Shown here in pieces: positions 8,671 through 16,884 of a DNA stretch of 64,000 nucleotides. The stretch's first letter is position 1. The number at the start of each line of letters is the position of its first letter. Made by a program: the position numbers and the translations under genes. A model generated the notes under the pieces. It did no database searches. It was given only the letters and a program-made list of their open reading frames with translations, and had not been told where the DNA came from. This DNA is from Paraburkholderia adhaesiva (lineage in GTDB: Bacteria > Pseudomonadota > Gammaproteobacteria > Burkholderiales > Burkholderiaceae): assembly GCF_021390575.1 (NCBI RefSeq), contig NZ_JAJEJQ010000002.1, positions 682,001-746,000 of the forward strand. Direction: 5' to 3'.

Positions 8671-9345
8671 TCAGGCGGTTGGGGGCTCACCCGGTGTGGG
8701 CGCTACCTCGCCCCAACGGTTTTCGTAGATGCAATCACCAAGCGCCTTGCGCTCGGCCCAGCGCTCCGTCTCCAGCATCGGACGCGGATAGAACGCCTCG
8801 ACATGGCCAATGCAAAGAATAGCCACGGGCTTTGCGCCCGCAGGCATGGCGAGCAGCGCACGCACATCGTCGACGTCGAAGATCGACACCCAGCCCATGC
8901 CGAGCCCTTCGGCCCGCGAGGCGAGCCACATGTTCTGGATTGCGCACGCGACTGACGCGAGATCCATCTCCGGCAACGTCCGTCGTCCGAATATGTGCGA
9001 CTCGCGGTGATCCATCAACGCGACCACCAGCACTTCGCCGCACTCGCGCAGGCCTTCCACCTTGAGCTTCATGAACTCGTCGTGCCGCTTGCCGAGTGCA
9101 TCGGCGGTCGCAAGACGCTCGCGTTCCACCACTGCGTGGAGTTGCTCGCGCAGTGCCGCGTCGGTGATCCGGACGATTCTCCACGGCTGCATGAAGCCCA
9201 CGCTCGGTGCATGGTGCGCTGCGTCCAGCAGGCGCTGCAGCGTCGCCGGATCAACGGGCCCGGGCACGAAGTGCCGCATGTCGCGTCGTTCGTAAATCGC
9301 GCGGTAGACCGCCGCGCGTTCGGCTTCGTCAAAAGGCTGTGCCAT
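8671..9345 (-). CDS. bluB: 5,6-dimethylbenzimidazole synthase
   Basis: A 224-residue flavin-destroying nitroreductase-fold enzyme that converts reduced FMN and oxygen to 5,6-dimethylbenzimidazole, the lower ligand of cobalamin. The BluB signature is visible: RRDMRHFVPGPVD near the N-terminus, APSVGFMQPWRIVRI, then GLGMGWVSIFD and the C-terminal ERWAERKAL. The ATG at 9345 is chosen because the family starts shortly before the ERRDMRHF motif; the open frame continues 32 codons upstream with no family likeness. No other cobalamin gene or cobalamin riboswitch is visible nearby, so it is an isolated copy. Confidence 0.87.
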   Translation of the reverse strand: MAQPFDEAERAAVYRAIYERRDMRHFVPGPVDPATLQRLLDAAHHAPSVGFMQPWRIVRITDAALREQLHAVVERERLATADALGKRHDEFMKLKVEGLRECGEVLVVALMDHRESHIFGRRTLPEMDLASVACAIQNMWLASRAEGLGMGWVSIFDVDDVRALLAMPAGAKPVAILCIGHVEAFYPRPMLETERWAERKALGDCIYENRWGEVAPTPGEPPTA

Positions 9346-9511
9346 GGGAAAGTGAGTCGGGGAAAGCGGCGTGGGAACGAGCGTCAGTATACGTTCATCC
9401 ACGTGAGCGGCCACAGTCGGGCCGTGCTGGTCGAGCAGCACGCAGCACCTTCGCGCGGGGCATGGAACGTGCGCTGTATCGACGCCGGAGCGCTGTTCGC
9501 CGCGCCTCGCG

Positions 9512-10432
9512 TCAGCGCTCCGAGTCCGTCCAGTACAACACGTCGTCCTGGCGGTCGAAGACGTAGGACTTCATGGCCATCTGCTCCGCGGCCGTGAGCC
9601 GGTCGAGTTCCAGGCCCAGCGTGGCCTGCGAATCGGGGCCGGCTTCGTGCTGCACGTTGCGAATGATCGCACTTGTGGTGATTGCCGTGTCGACTGCGCC
9701 AGAACGCAATTCGAACGCGATGGCGATCCGCTCGCCGACCTTGCCGAGCACCCATGGCGCGCAAATCGAAAGGCCGAACGTGCTGATCCCCCGTGCGAGC
9801 GCGATGCCATCGTAGCCGTCACCCGTCTCGGCGAGTCGGTAACGCACGGGGATGCGTGCGCGCACGCGGATCGACTTGCGCTCGCGCAGGCGTCGAATCG
9901 CGGCGGGCTCCGAGAGTACGAGACACTCGACTGGCGACTGGCAGATCGCCTCGACGGAAGACACGAAACGAAAAACAGCCTGGCTCGCGACGGCGATGAC
10001 CTCGACGTTTTCGCCCTGTATCAGCGTGGCTTTGCGTCCGTCAACGACGGGCGGCGTGACGAACAGCATGTTGTTCGGGGCCATGCCAATGAGGCGGCAT
10101 GGCTGCACGGGTGCGCCGCTACCGCCGATCTGCGTGCGCAGGCCCATCAGCGCACCAAGCGCCAGATGCATGTCGCGCGCGCCAGGCTCCGTGGCAGGGG
10201 CCGGGTCGTCCGCTTCCGCCGAGGCCGTGACAGGCGCTTCGAAATCGCCGCGCTGTGGCTGAAAATGCGCAAACAGGAACCGGCGCTCCGGCTCGCCCAC
10301 GAGGATCGAGCCGCGTTCCATCAACAGCCTGCCGTCGTGGTCGACGACTGGCCATGCGAGCGGCTCGCCGAGCGGCAGCGCCTCAGGGGAAAGTGCGGTA
10401 GCGTGCATTACGGGCTCTTCGAGTGGCGTCAT
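9512..10432 (-). CDS. YcgR-like PilZ-domain protein
   Basis: A 306-residue protein with the two-domain layout of flagellar-brake proteins: a YcgR-N-like domain at about 110-205 and a C-terminal PilZ domain at about 205-300. The PilZ c-di-GMP motif RxxxR is present (ERKSIRVR). The second motif, normally (D/N)xSxxG, reads GISTFG with Gly in the first position, so nucleotide binding may be altered. The first 100 residues are less conserved. Expected role: a c-di-GMP effector on motility or surface polymers. Start is uncertain: ATG 10432 or ATG 10408. No flagellar gene is adjacent. Confidence 0.8.
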   Translation of the reverse strand: MTPLEEPVMHATALSPEALPLGEPLAWPVVDHDGRLLMERGSILVGEPERRFLFAHFQPQRGDFEAPVTASAEADDPAPATEPGARDMHLALGALMGLRTQIGGSGAPVQPCRLIGMAPNNMLFVTPPVVDGRKATLIQGENVEVIAVASQAVFRFVSSVEAICQSPVECLVLSEPAAIRRLRERKSIRVRARIPVRYRLAETGDGYDGIALARGISTFGLSICAPWVLGKVGERIAIAFELRSGAVDTAITTSAIIRNVQHEAGPDSQATLGLELDRLTAAEQMAMKSYVFDRQDDVLYWTDSER

Positions 10433-10786
10433 CGGCGCGCTCCGGATAGATGCTGGCTCTACTGCGTGTGCGGTACGTAGCGGAAATATTTTAATCAGTT
10501 GGGCGATGCTTCGTCCCTGACCGTTTGCGCACGCACACGATCGCGTAGTACGCGACCGGGTTTCCATGCGTTCCTGCAAGAAATCGGCTTGTGGAATGCC
10601 GTCACGAGATTGTGCAGCGCCGCGTATTTCAGGTGCTTTTCATGGCTGATCCGTGCCACATGTTGCTGCAACACGCAGATGTCATGGCAGGGCGGCGCAC
10701 CGCCCTGCATCGCCGATATGACACACACGTGACTCGCACGAGGTGATCTCGCCGGACGCGCGACGCGCCAGGCGTTGGTCACCTTT
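10433..10786 (-). other. Intergenic region with one doubtful small ORF
   Basis: About 350 bp between the PilZ gene and the symporter gene, both on the minus strand. An open frame at 10495-10782 (minus, 95 codons) has a stretch that looks amphipathic (QQHVARISHEKHLKYAALH). It has no recognisable family, no good ribosome binding site and an arginine-rich N-terminus typical of chance frames. I do not call it a gene. Confidence 0.35.
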
Positions 10787-12262
10787 TCAGTGCGCGCCTG
10801 CGTGCTCGCGATCCGCTTGCGTGCGCGGCTGCGTCAACGCGCTCACGGCCGCAAGCACGACGACGTTGACGCCGAGCGCGAGAAAGCCGATGTTGATGTC
10901 CTTGACCGCGTCGGGCGCGAACGGAATGAGCTGCTCGACGCTGACATGCAGAAGCGTCGTCGCTACGACGACCGCGACACCCGCCACGATCCCGCAGAAC
11001 GCGCCTTGCTTCGTGGCGCGATTGCGTGCAAAGAGACTGCACACGAGCGCGGGAAATAGCTGCGTCACGAAGCTGTAACCCATCAGCAGCAGCGCAACGA
11101 TGGTGGTGCCGCCATTGAGCGTGAAGCCCACCGCGACGAGCGCAACCACCGGGACCAACATACGCGCGAGCCGGGCGACGCGGACATCGTCGGCGTTCTT
11201 TGCCAGGGCGCCGCGATAGACGTCGTTGGCGAGCAGCGTCGAGGCCGTCGTGAGAATCATGGAGCCTGGCACGAGCGCGGTGAGCACACCCGCCGCGCCG
11301 ATTACGCCGACGAACCACGGGTCGAAGGTCTGAAGCGCCAGACGGAAGAGCGAAAGGTCGATGTCGCCGCCCTTGAGACCCGGCACTTTCAGCACCGCGG
11401 CGAAACCGCAGAAGAACACGAACAGCAGGATCAACTGATAAAGCGGCAGGATCGCCGCGTTGCGGCGAAAGATGCGTTCGTCCTTCGCCGTGAAGACCGA
11501 GCCGAACGTATGCGGCCACATGAAAAAGCCGAGCGCCGTCAGCAGTACGGTGGACTGGAACCACGTCACGCCCTGGCCTCTCGCGGGGAGCGTGAGGAAG
11601 CCGGGCTTCGCGGCGTCGATGGCGCGGAACATCTCGCCGAGGCTGCCGTAGTGGTGGATCGGCATGTAGATGCCGAGGAAAATCGCGACCGCGAGAATCA
11701 TCAGATCCTTGACGACCGAATTCCATGCGCAACCGCGCACGCCCGAGACGATCACGTATGCGGTCACAACCATCGCACCGATCCAGATGGCGACCGTGGA
11801 CGGAATCGCGCCATACGAGGCGGTCGAAACGATGATGCCAAGGCCCTTCAACTGGAGCACGAGATACGGCACGAGCGCCGTCACGCCTACGATGGCGACC
11901 AGCACGCCGAGCGCAGGGCTCTGGTACTTGCGCGCGAAGAAGTGCGGCTGGGAGACGAGCCGGTGCGACTTCGCGAAGCGCCAGACGGGCGGCAGCAGCC
12001 AGTACGAGAGGATGTAGGCGAGCGTACCGTAGGCGAGGATGTAATAGACGGGGGCGCCTTTGCCATACGCGAAGCCGCTGCCGCCGAGGAACGTGAACGT
12101 CGTGTAGATTTCGCCGGCCATCAGCAGGAACACCAGCAACGTGCCGAAGCTGCGTCCGCCGACCGACCACTGCTCGAGACTCATGTCGTGCCCGCGTCGC
12201 GCCCGCATACCGAGAACGAGGGCGAGGAGCGTGATCGCCGCGATCAGGATCAGTGCGCTCAT
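10787..12262 (-). CDS. Sodium:solute symporter (SSF family)
   Basis: A 491-residue integral membrane protein with about 13 TM helices. It is of the SSF/PanF type that couples sodium to uptake of a small organic solute. Typical features are the N-terminal helix LILIAAITLLALVLGM, the unwound-helix region YTTFTFLGGSGFAYGKG and the GSMILTTASTLLANDVYR segment, which corresponds to the sodium-site helix of the family. Its ATG overlaps the stop of the upstream DUF3311 gene by 4 nt, the usual pairing for this subgroup. Substrate cannot be read from the sequence; relatives carry pantothenate, short-chain carboxylates or haloacids. Confidence 0.92.
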   Translation of the reverse strand: MSALILIAAITLLALVLGMRARRGHDMSLEQWSVGGRSFGTLLVFLLMAGEIYTTFTFLGGSGFAYGKGAPVYYILAYGTLAYILSYWLLPPVWRFAKSHRLVSQPHFFARKYQSPALGVLVAIVGVTALVPYLVLQLKGLGIIVSTASYGAIPSTVAIWIGAMVVTAYVIVSGVRGCAWNSVVKDLMILAVAIFLGIYMPIHHYGSLGEMFRAIDAAKPGFLTLPARGQGVTWFQSTVLLTALGFFMWPHTFGSVFTAKDERIFRRNAAILPLYQLILLFVFFCGFAAVLKVPGLKGGDIDLSLFRLALQTFDPWFVGVIGAAGVLTALVPGSMILTTASTLLANDVYRGALAKNADDVRVARLARMLVPVVALVAVGFTLNGGTTIVALLLMGYSFVTQLFPALVCSLFARNRATKQGAFCGIVAGVAVVVATTLLHVSVEQLIPFAPDAVKDINIGFLALGVNVVVLAAVSALTQPRTQADREHAGAH

Positions 12263-12465
12263 GATCGCACCTCCGTCTCGCTGGGACGATTCGCCGGATC
12301 GCGCCGGTAAATGACGGTCATGATCACGGAGGTCAGCACGACCCACATGACGATCCACGCTAGAACGAGTGGCATGCCAAGCACGAGCGGCTCGACACGG
12401 TTGACGAACGGCACGCCTAGCAGGATGCCGACGAAGGGTAGGGCAGCGAGCAACCTCAGTGACAT
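12259..12465 (-). CDS. DUF3311 small membrane partner of symporter
   Basis: A 68-residue protein with two hydrophobic helices (LLAALPFVGILLGVPFVN and PLVLAWIVMWVVLTSVIM) and a short charged tail. This matches DUF3311/YhdT-type proteins, which are encoded directly upstream of SSF transporters and are thought to be accessory subunits. The downstream symporter start overlaps this stop by 4 nt, so the two are translationally coupled. AAAAAGGAGT just upstream of the ATG provides a good ribosome binding site. Confidence 0.88.
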   Translation of the reverse strand: MSLRLLAALPFVGILLGVPFVNRVEPLVLGMPLVLAWIVMWVVLTSVIMTVIYRRDPANRPSETEVRS

Positions 12466-12734
12466 AGACGACTCCTTTTTTTTATCAAAGGGAAACGTAC
12501 GACCGGGCGCAATCGCTGCACTCTATGACGACCCGATGCGCGCCGTAAAGGGGTCAATATTGCTGACGGGGTTTTGAAAGCTTGATGCGACGCAACAAGT
12601 GAGGCGCGCGACAGACGGTTGCCATCGCAGCGAATACACAGACGCGGTACGCAGACAGCCAATGCAGTTACACTTCACGCAGCCCGGCGGCCGCCACCGG
12701 ACATCACCAACACCGCCTCAACCGGATCGACTTC

Positions 12735-13415
12735 ATGATCGAGAGCCTGATTTCAGACATCCTGTTCGGTTTCACCGGCCTGATCAGCATCATCAATCCG
12801 TTCAGCGTTGCGTTCGTCTTTCTCGACCGCACGCCGACGCTCTCCGACGAGGCGCGTCGCCAACTCGCGAGACGCATCGCGATCAACGCATTCATCGTGC
12901 TGCTCGTTGCGTTCTTTGCCGGTACGCCGATCCTGCATTTCTTCGGCATTTCGATGGAGGCGCTGCGTATCGGCGGGGGCCTCGCCGTTGCCGTGGCCGG
13001 CTGGCAGATGCTCAACGCACCTGAAGCTGCGCCACGCGAGGTCCGCGACACCGAAGTCAAGCCGTCGGTTGCCGAATCGGGCACCAGCAAGGCGTTTTTC
13101 CCGCTCACCGTGCCGCTCACCACAGGCCCCGGCTCGATCGCGACAGCCATCGCGCTGAACGCGAACCGCACGCACAGACTCTCCGATTGGGTGGTGTCGG
13201 GTATTGCGTCAATCGTGATCTCGGTGCTCGTGATGTTCGTGATTTACTTCGTCTACAGCCGTGCAGCGCGCCTGTCGAACTATCTGGGCGTGGAGGGCAC
13301 GCGCGTCGCCATGCGGGTGTCGTCGTTCCTGCTGCTGTGTATCGGTGTGCAGATCATTCTGACCGGCTTGACCGGCTTCCTCACGCCGATTGCGGAACTG
13401 CGCGCGACGCCGTGA
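12735..13415 (+). CDS. MarC family membrane protein
   Basis: A 226-residue protein with six predicted TM helices of the MarC/UPF0056 family. The opening SLISIINPFS-like stretch (GLISIINPFSVAFVFLDRTP) and the central FPLTVPLTTGPGSIATAIAL are characteristic. Despite the old name, MarC has no proven role in antibiotic resistance and its function is unknown; a transporter-like activity is suspected. The class II glutamine amidotransferase gene starts 25 bp downstream on the same strand, suggesting co-transcription. Confidence 0.9.
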   Translation: MIESLISDILFGFTGLISIINPFSVAFVFLDRTPTLSDEARRQLARRIAINAFIVLLVAFFAGTPILHFFGISMEALRIGGGLAVAVAGWQMLNAPEAAPREVRDTEVKPSVAESGTSKAFFPLTVPLTTGPGSIATAIALNANRTHRLSDWVVSGIASIVISVLVMFVIYFVYSRAARLSNYLGVEGTRVAMRVSSFLLLCIGVQIILTGLTGFLTPIAELRATP

Positions 13416-13440
13416 GCACGTGTTTTTGAAGGAGTGCATC

Positions 13441-14277
13441 ATGTGCCGCTGGCTCGCCTATTCCGGCAATCCGATTCACCTCGAAACCGTGCTGTTCCGC
13501 TCGCGCCATTCGCTGATCGATCAGAGCCTGCATTCGAAGCTCGGCGTGACGACTACCAACGGCGACGGCTTCGGGCTCGGCTGGTACCAGCATCCGCATG
13601 ACATTCCGTATCGCTATCGCAGCACTCAACCCGCGTGGAACGACCGCAACCTGCGCGAACTCGCACGCGCGGTGACGGCACCCATGTTCATCGCGCACAT
13701 CCGCAGCGCGACGCATACGCCGGTGCAGGAGACCAATTGCCATCCTTTTCGCCATCGGCGCTGGTTGTTCGTGCACAACGGGCTGATCCAGAGCTTCCCG
13801 CTCGTACGCCGCGATCTGCTCGTCGCGATCGATCCGGGGCGCTTTAGCGCGCTCGAGGGTTCGACCGATTCGGAAGTGATGTTCTATCTTGCGATGACAT
13901 TCGGCCTCGAACAGGAGCCCGTGCCTGCGCTCGAACGCATGGCCGGTTTCGTCGAGGCGACGGCGAAGAAGCACGGAATCGACGATCCGCTCAACATGAC
14001 GGTGTGCGCGAGCGACGGTGAGCAACTCGTGGCCGTGCGTTACTCCAGCGAAGGTAATTCGCGATCGCTTTTTCACAGCACGTCGTTCAGGCATCTTCAC
14101 GAACTCTATCCCGACGATCCGCGCATCACGGCGGCGGGGGAGGATGCCTATCTGATCGTCTCGGAGCCGCTTGTCGATTTGCCCGACGTCTGGGCCGAGG
14201 TGCCTGAGGCTACCGCCATCGTCGTGCGCGGCTCGCAGGTGGATTACCGGCAGTTCGTGCCTGCTGCGGCAATGTGA
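13441..14277 (+). CDS. Class II glutamine amidotransferase (YafJ/EgtC-like)
   Basis: A 278-residue protein with an N-terminal nucleophile hydrolase fold. ATG 13441 is chosen because AAGGAG (13429-13434) precedes it and it puts the catalytic Cys at position 2 (MCRWLAYSG). Other family motifs are NGDGFGLGWY, the AHIRSATHTPV loop, HPFRHRRWLFVHNG and a C-terminal SEPL. Relatives include YafJ and EgtC; it may hydrolyse a gamma-glutamyl amide, but no synthase domain is fused and no ergothioneine genes adjoin it. The substrate is unknown. The open frame extends upstream to 13390, but those codons are not family-like. Confidence 0.9.
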   Translation: MCRWLAYSGNPIHLETVLFRSRHSLIDQSLHSKLGVTTTNGDGFGLGWYQHPHDIPYRYRSTQPAWNDRNLRELARAVTAPMFIAHIRSATHTPVQETNCHPFRHRRWLFVHNGLIQSFPLVRRDLLVAIDPGRFSALEGSTDSEVMFYLAMTFGLEQEPVPALERMAGFVEATAKKHGIDDPLNMTVCASDGEQLVAVRYSSEGNSRSLFHSTSFRHLHELYPDDPRITAAGEDAYLIVSEPLVDLPDVWAEVPEATAIVVRGSQVDYRQFVPAAAM

Positions 14278-14352
14278 ATTGGCTGTCTGGCTGGCTCACC
14301 GCGTGGCTCGCGGTTCGCGAGCATGTTGCAGTGCGTGCCGGTTATGGGCTAC

Positions 14353-14391
14353 GTAGGCGGGCATTGCAGGCGAACACGTCGCCTACTTTTT
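14353..14391 (+). terminator. Possible Rho-independent terminator
   Basis: A 7-bp stem (GTAGGCG / CGCCTAC) with a 20-base loop followed by five T, 75 bp after the glutamine amidotransferase stop. The large loop lowers confidence. Confidence 0.5.
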
Positions 14392-14485
14392 GACCTGTTC
14401 GCGTTTGCCGTCGCGTTACGTTGCGCGAAACATCGGCGAAGTGCGGGGCGCCGTAAAGCGGCGAACCGTGTACGCGGGGGCCTGC

Positions 14486-15451
14486 TTACCAGGCGCTCTG
14501 CCCCGAGCGATCGTACTTTTCAGCCATCGCGGGAATGCCGACACGCACCTGGCGCTCGGCGCGTTTCACCTGGCGCGTGAGCACGACGACATGTGGCGGG
14601 ACCACGCGGCGACGGCGCAGCGTCCAGAATGCGCCGCGCAGCAGCGCGAAACCGGCAGGACCGAGCGAGCGTTGACGTGCGAAGACGGCGAGCGCGCGAC
14701 CGGTTGCGGCGAGCGCGTCGCGGACCGGCAGACGCATCCACGCGACCCACGCCGAGTTGCGTGCGAGCGTGCAATGCTGCGCGCGCGTGAACCAGCCATA
14801 GAGCGGCTCGCGATGCGCGAGCGCCTCCTCGCAATAGACGATGGCGTGACCCGCCGATAGCACGTCGAGCGCCGCAAGTTCTTCTGCGCCGCCGCGCGCG
14901 AGGCGCTCCTCGTAGCCGCCGAGTTCGCGGAAAACGCCCGCGCGGAAGATGCATGCGCCCGCCATGAAGTTCGCGAGCGTGGGGCCGGGCAGGCCGTCGC
15001 CGAGAGGTGATGGGGATGTCGCGCTCAACATCAGGCATGCAGGGTGGATCTCGTGTTCGCTATCGTCTGCCACGCGTGCGTTAAGCACGGCGACCTGCGG
15101 ATGGTCGTCCAGCAGCTGGGCCGCTCGCGCGAGCGCGCCCGCGGCGAACCATGTGCTGTCGTCGCAGCACGCCACGTATTCGGTGCGCGCTAGCGCGACG
15201 GCACGGTTGAAGCCGGCCATGCCGAGATCTCGCAACCCCTGCACGATGCGCACCTGCGGAAACAGCGAGGCTAGCAGACTGACGGTTGTATCGGAGGAGC
15301 CGTTGTCGGCCACGATCACGTTCGGATGCTCCGGCAGCGCCACGAGGTGAGCCACGGTATCGACGGTCTGGCGGACATGGTTGCGTGTCAGCACGACCAC
15401 AGTCACGCGTGGCACGGGCTGGGAACCAGAGGCATGAGCGGAGGCGTTCAT
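14486..15451 (-). CDS. Family 2 glycosyltransferase
   Basis: A 321-residue GT-A fold glycosyltransferase. The nucleotide-sugar domain begins with VTVVVLTRNHVRQTV and shows the GT2 marks VIVADNGSSDTT, a DxD-like CCDDSTWF, and FMAGACIFRAGVFRELGGYEE, with an acidic residue downstream in the acceptor loop. The C-terminal 70 residues are Arg-rich and may sit at the membrane. The ATG at 15451 is the first Met shortly before the conserved strand; the open frame continues upstream without similarity. There is no polysaccharide cluster around it, so the acceptor (rhamnose-type O-antigen or similar) is unknown. Confidence 0.88.
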   Translation of the reverse strand: MNASAHASGSQPVPRVTVVVLTRNHVRQTVDTVAHLVALPEHPNVIVADNGSSDTTVSLLASLFPQVRIVQGLRDLGMAGFNRAVALARTEYVACCDDSTWFAAGALARAAQLLDDHPQVAVLNARVADDSEHEIHPACLMLSATSPSPLGDGLPGPTLANFMAGACIFRAGVFRELGGYEERLARGGAEELAALDVLSAGHAIVYCEEALAHREPLYGWFTRAQHCTLARNSAWVAWMRLPVRDALAATGRALAVFARQRSLGPAGFALLRGAFWTLRRRRVVPPHVVVLTRQVKRAERQVRVGIPAMAEKYDRSGQSAW

Positions 15452-15776
15452 CGCAGTCGAGCGGCGCGAGCCGGACGGAATGTTGTCGTGGTTCCCACCA
15501 GCATACGCCGTCGGCACGTGGCGTGCATCACGTGTACCTGCCCCAGCGGGGCCGGCAGACGATGCGTCTCGCCGGGGCAGATCAAAGCGCGTGACGCGTG
15601 TGGCAAACGTCGTGCCAGAGGCGGTTGCGGTATTGGTCCGGGACGGACGTTTGCCGCTGCTGCGCGCCACTCGCGCCGCTTTTCAGCGAACGTGTAATTC
15701 GCACAGGCCACATGTCGTGCGGCAGTGCGCGCCACGGCGGGCATCATCGCCGGACCCGCTTCATCTTTCCAGTCGC
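15452..15776. other. Intergenic region
   Basis: About 325 bp between the glycosyltransferase start and the Ldh2-family stop. Only short shadow frames are present; I see no RNA gene, no repeat and no clear terminator. Confidence 0.5.
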
Positions 15777-16838
15777 TCAAACTGCCTTGATTGCCCTGAT
15801 CATTGCAACGCCCAGTTCTGCGGCGAGTTCGCCGAATCGTTTCTCAACGGAATCCGGCAGATCGATCGTCAGCGTGTGGCGGGCGCGATTCGCCGCTTCG
15901 TATTCGCCGGGGTATTGCACAGGCTCGGCGGGATTTTGCGGCGGACAGGCCAGCAGATACTCGAGGAACGTCTCCACCTCCTGCGAGCGCCACGTCTGGT
16001 TGAAATCGACCTGCGGATCGAGCACGATCGCGAACAGATTGTTGGTCGCGACGCTGTTGGGTGGATTACCCGCGTGAATCGTGCCGCCGCCCGATAGCAC
16101 GCCGGCCAGCAGTTCCGCGACGAGCCCGAGCGCATAGCCCTTGTGCGCGCCGAACGGCAGCAGGGCGCCCGGGGGATCCTCGAAGAGCACGCGCGGATCG
16201 TTGGTCGGATTGCCGTGTGCGTCGATCACCGAGCCGGGTGGCGCCTTGCGTCCGTTTTCGGCGAGCACGCGCGCCTTGTTCACGGCGATGGAACTGGTCG
16301 CGATGTCCACGACGAATGGCGGCCGCCCGCCGGGCAGCGGTCCCGCGAAGCACAGCGGATTCGTCGTGAGGCGCGCCTCGCGACCGCCATACGGCGCGAC
16401 GGTCGGCGGCCTGTTCACGACATTCGTGAACGCGAGCAGCACGTAACCCGCCTGCGCGACGATCTCGCCGTAATGGCCCATGCGTCCGAGGTGATGCGTG
16501 TCGCGCAACGTGACGATGCACTGGCCGTGCTCGTGCACGCGCGCGATGGCATCGTCGATCACCACCTTGCCCACGTGCTGCCCGAAGCCGCTGTGGCCGT
16601 GGTAGCCGATCAGCGCACCGCGGTCCACGATGCGCTCGGGGCGGCCGTCCGGCGTGACGAAACCGCCGGCCAGTCCGCGCCGGTAGTTCGGCAGGATCGA
16701 CAGCCCATGGCTTGCGTAGCCCACGCGATCGGCTTCGATCAGGTGATCGGCCACGTCGAGGGCGATGTCCGCGGGCACCGAGAGCTTCGTCAGCACGTCC
16801 GTCGTGAAGCGGCGTGCTTCGTCGATTGCGACTTCCAT
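15777..16838 (-). CDS. Ldh2/malate dehydrogenase-family oxidoreductase
   Basis: A 353-residue NAD(P)-dependent 2-hydroxyacid dehydrogenase of the Ldh2/YlbC/ComC superfamily, unrelated to classical Rossmann lactate dehydrogenases. Family motifs include ADRVGYASHGLSILPNY, the catalytic His region TLRDTHHLGRMGHYGE, TTNPLCFAGPLPGG, DIATSSIAVNKARV and FGAHKGYALGLVAELLAG. Members oxidise L-malate, L-lactate, ureidoglycolate or L-sulfolactate. The gene starts 46 bp after the DASS transporter stop on the same strand, so the pair probably imports and oxidises one dicarboxylate or 2-hydroxyacid. Confidence 0.9.
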   Translation of the reverse strand: MEVAIDEARRFTTDVLTKLSVPADIALDVADHLIEADRVGYASHGLSILPNYRRGLAGGFVTPDGRPERIVDRGALIGYHGHSGFGQHVGKVVIDDAIARVHEHGQCIVTLRDTHHLGRMGHYGEIVAQAGYVLLAFTNVVNRPPTVAPYGGREARLTTNPLCFAGPLPGGRPPFVVDIATSSIAVNKARVLAENGRKAPPGSVIDAHGNPTNDPRVLFEDPPGALLPFGAHKGYALGLVAELLAGVLSGGGTIHAGNPPNSVATNNLFAIVLDPQVDFNQTWRSQEVETFLEYLLACPPQNPAEPVQYPGEYEAANRARHTLTIDLPDSVEKRFGELAAELGVAMIRAIKAV

Positions 16839-16884
16839 CAGCAGCTCCTTGCCGGTTGCGCTTCGCGAGGAAGGCGCAGGGAAA

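Noticed and set aside
10495..10782. 95-codon minus-strand frame between the PilZ and symporter genes.
   Set aside because: No family, no clear ribosome binding site, N-terminal half looks random; kept only as a note on the intergenic region.
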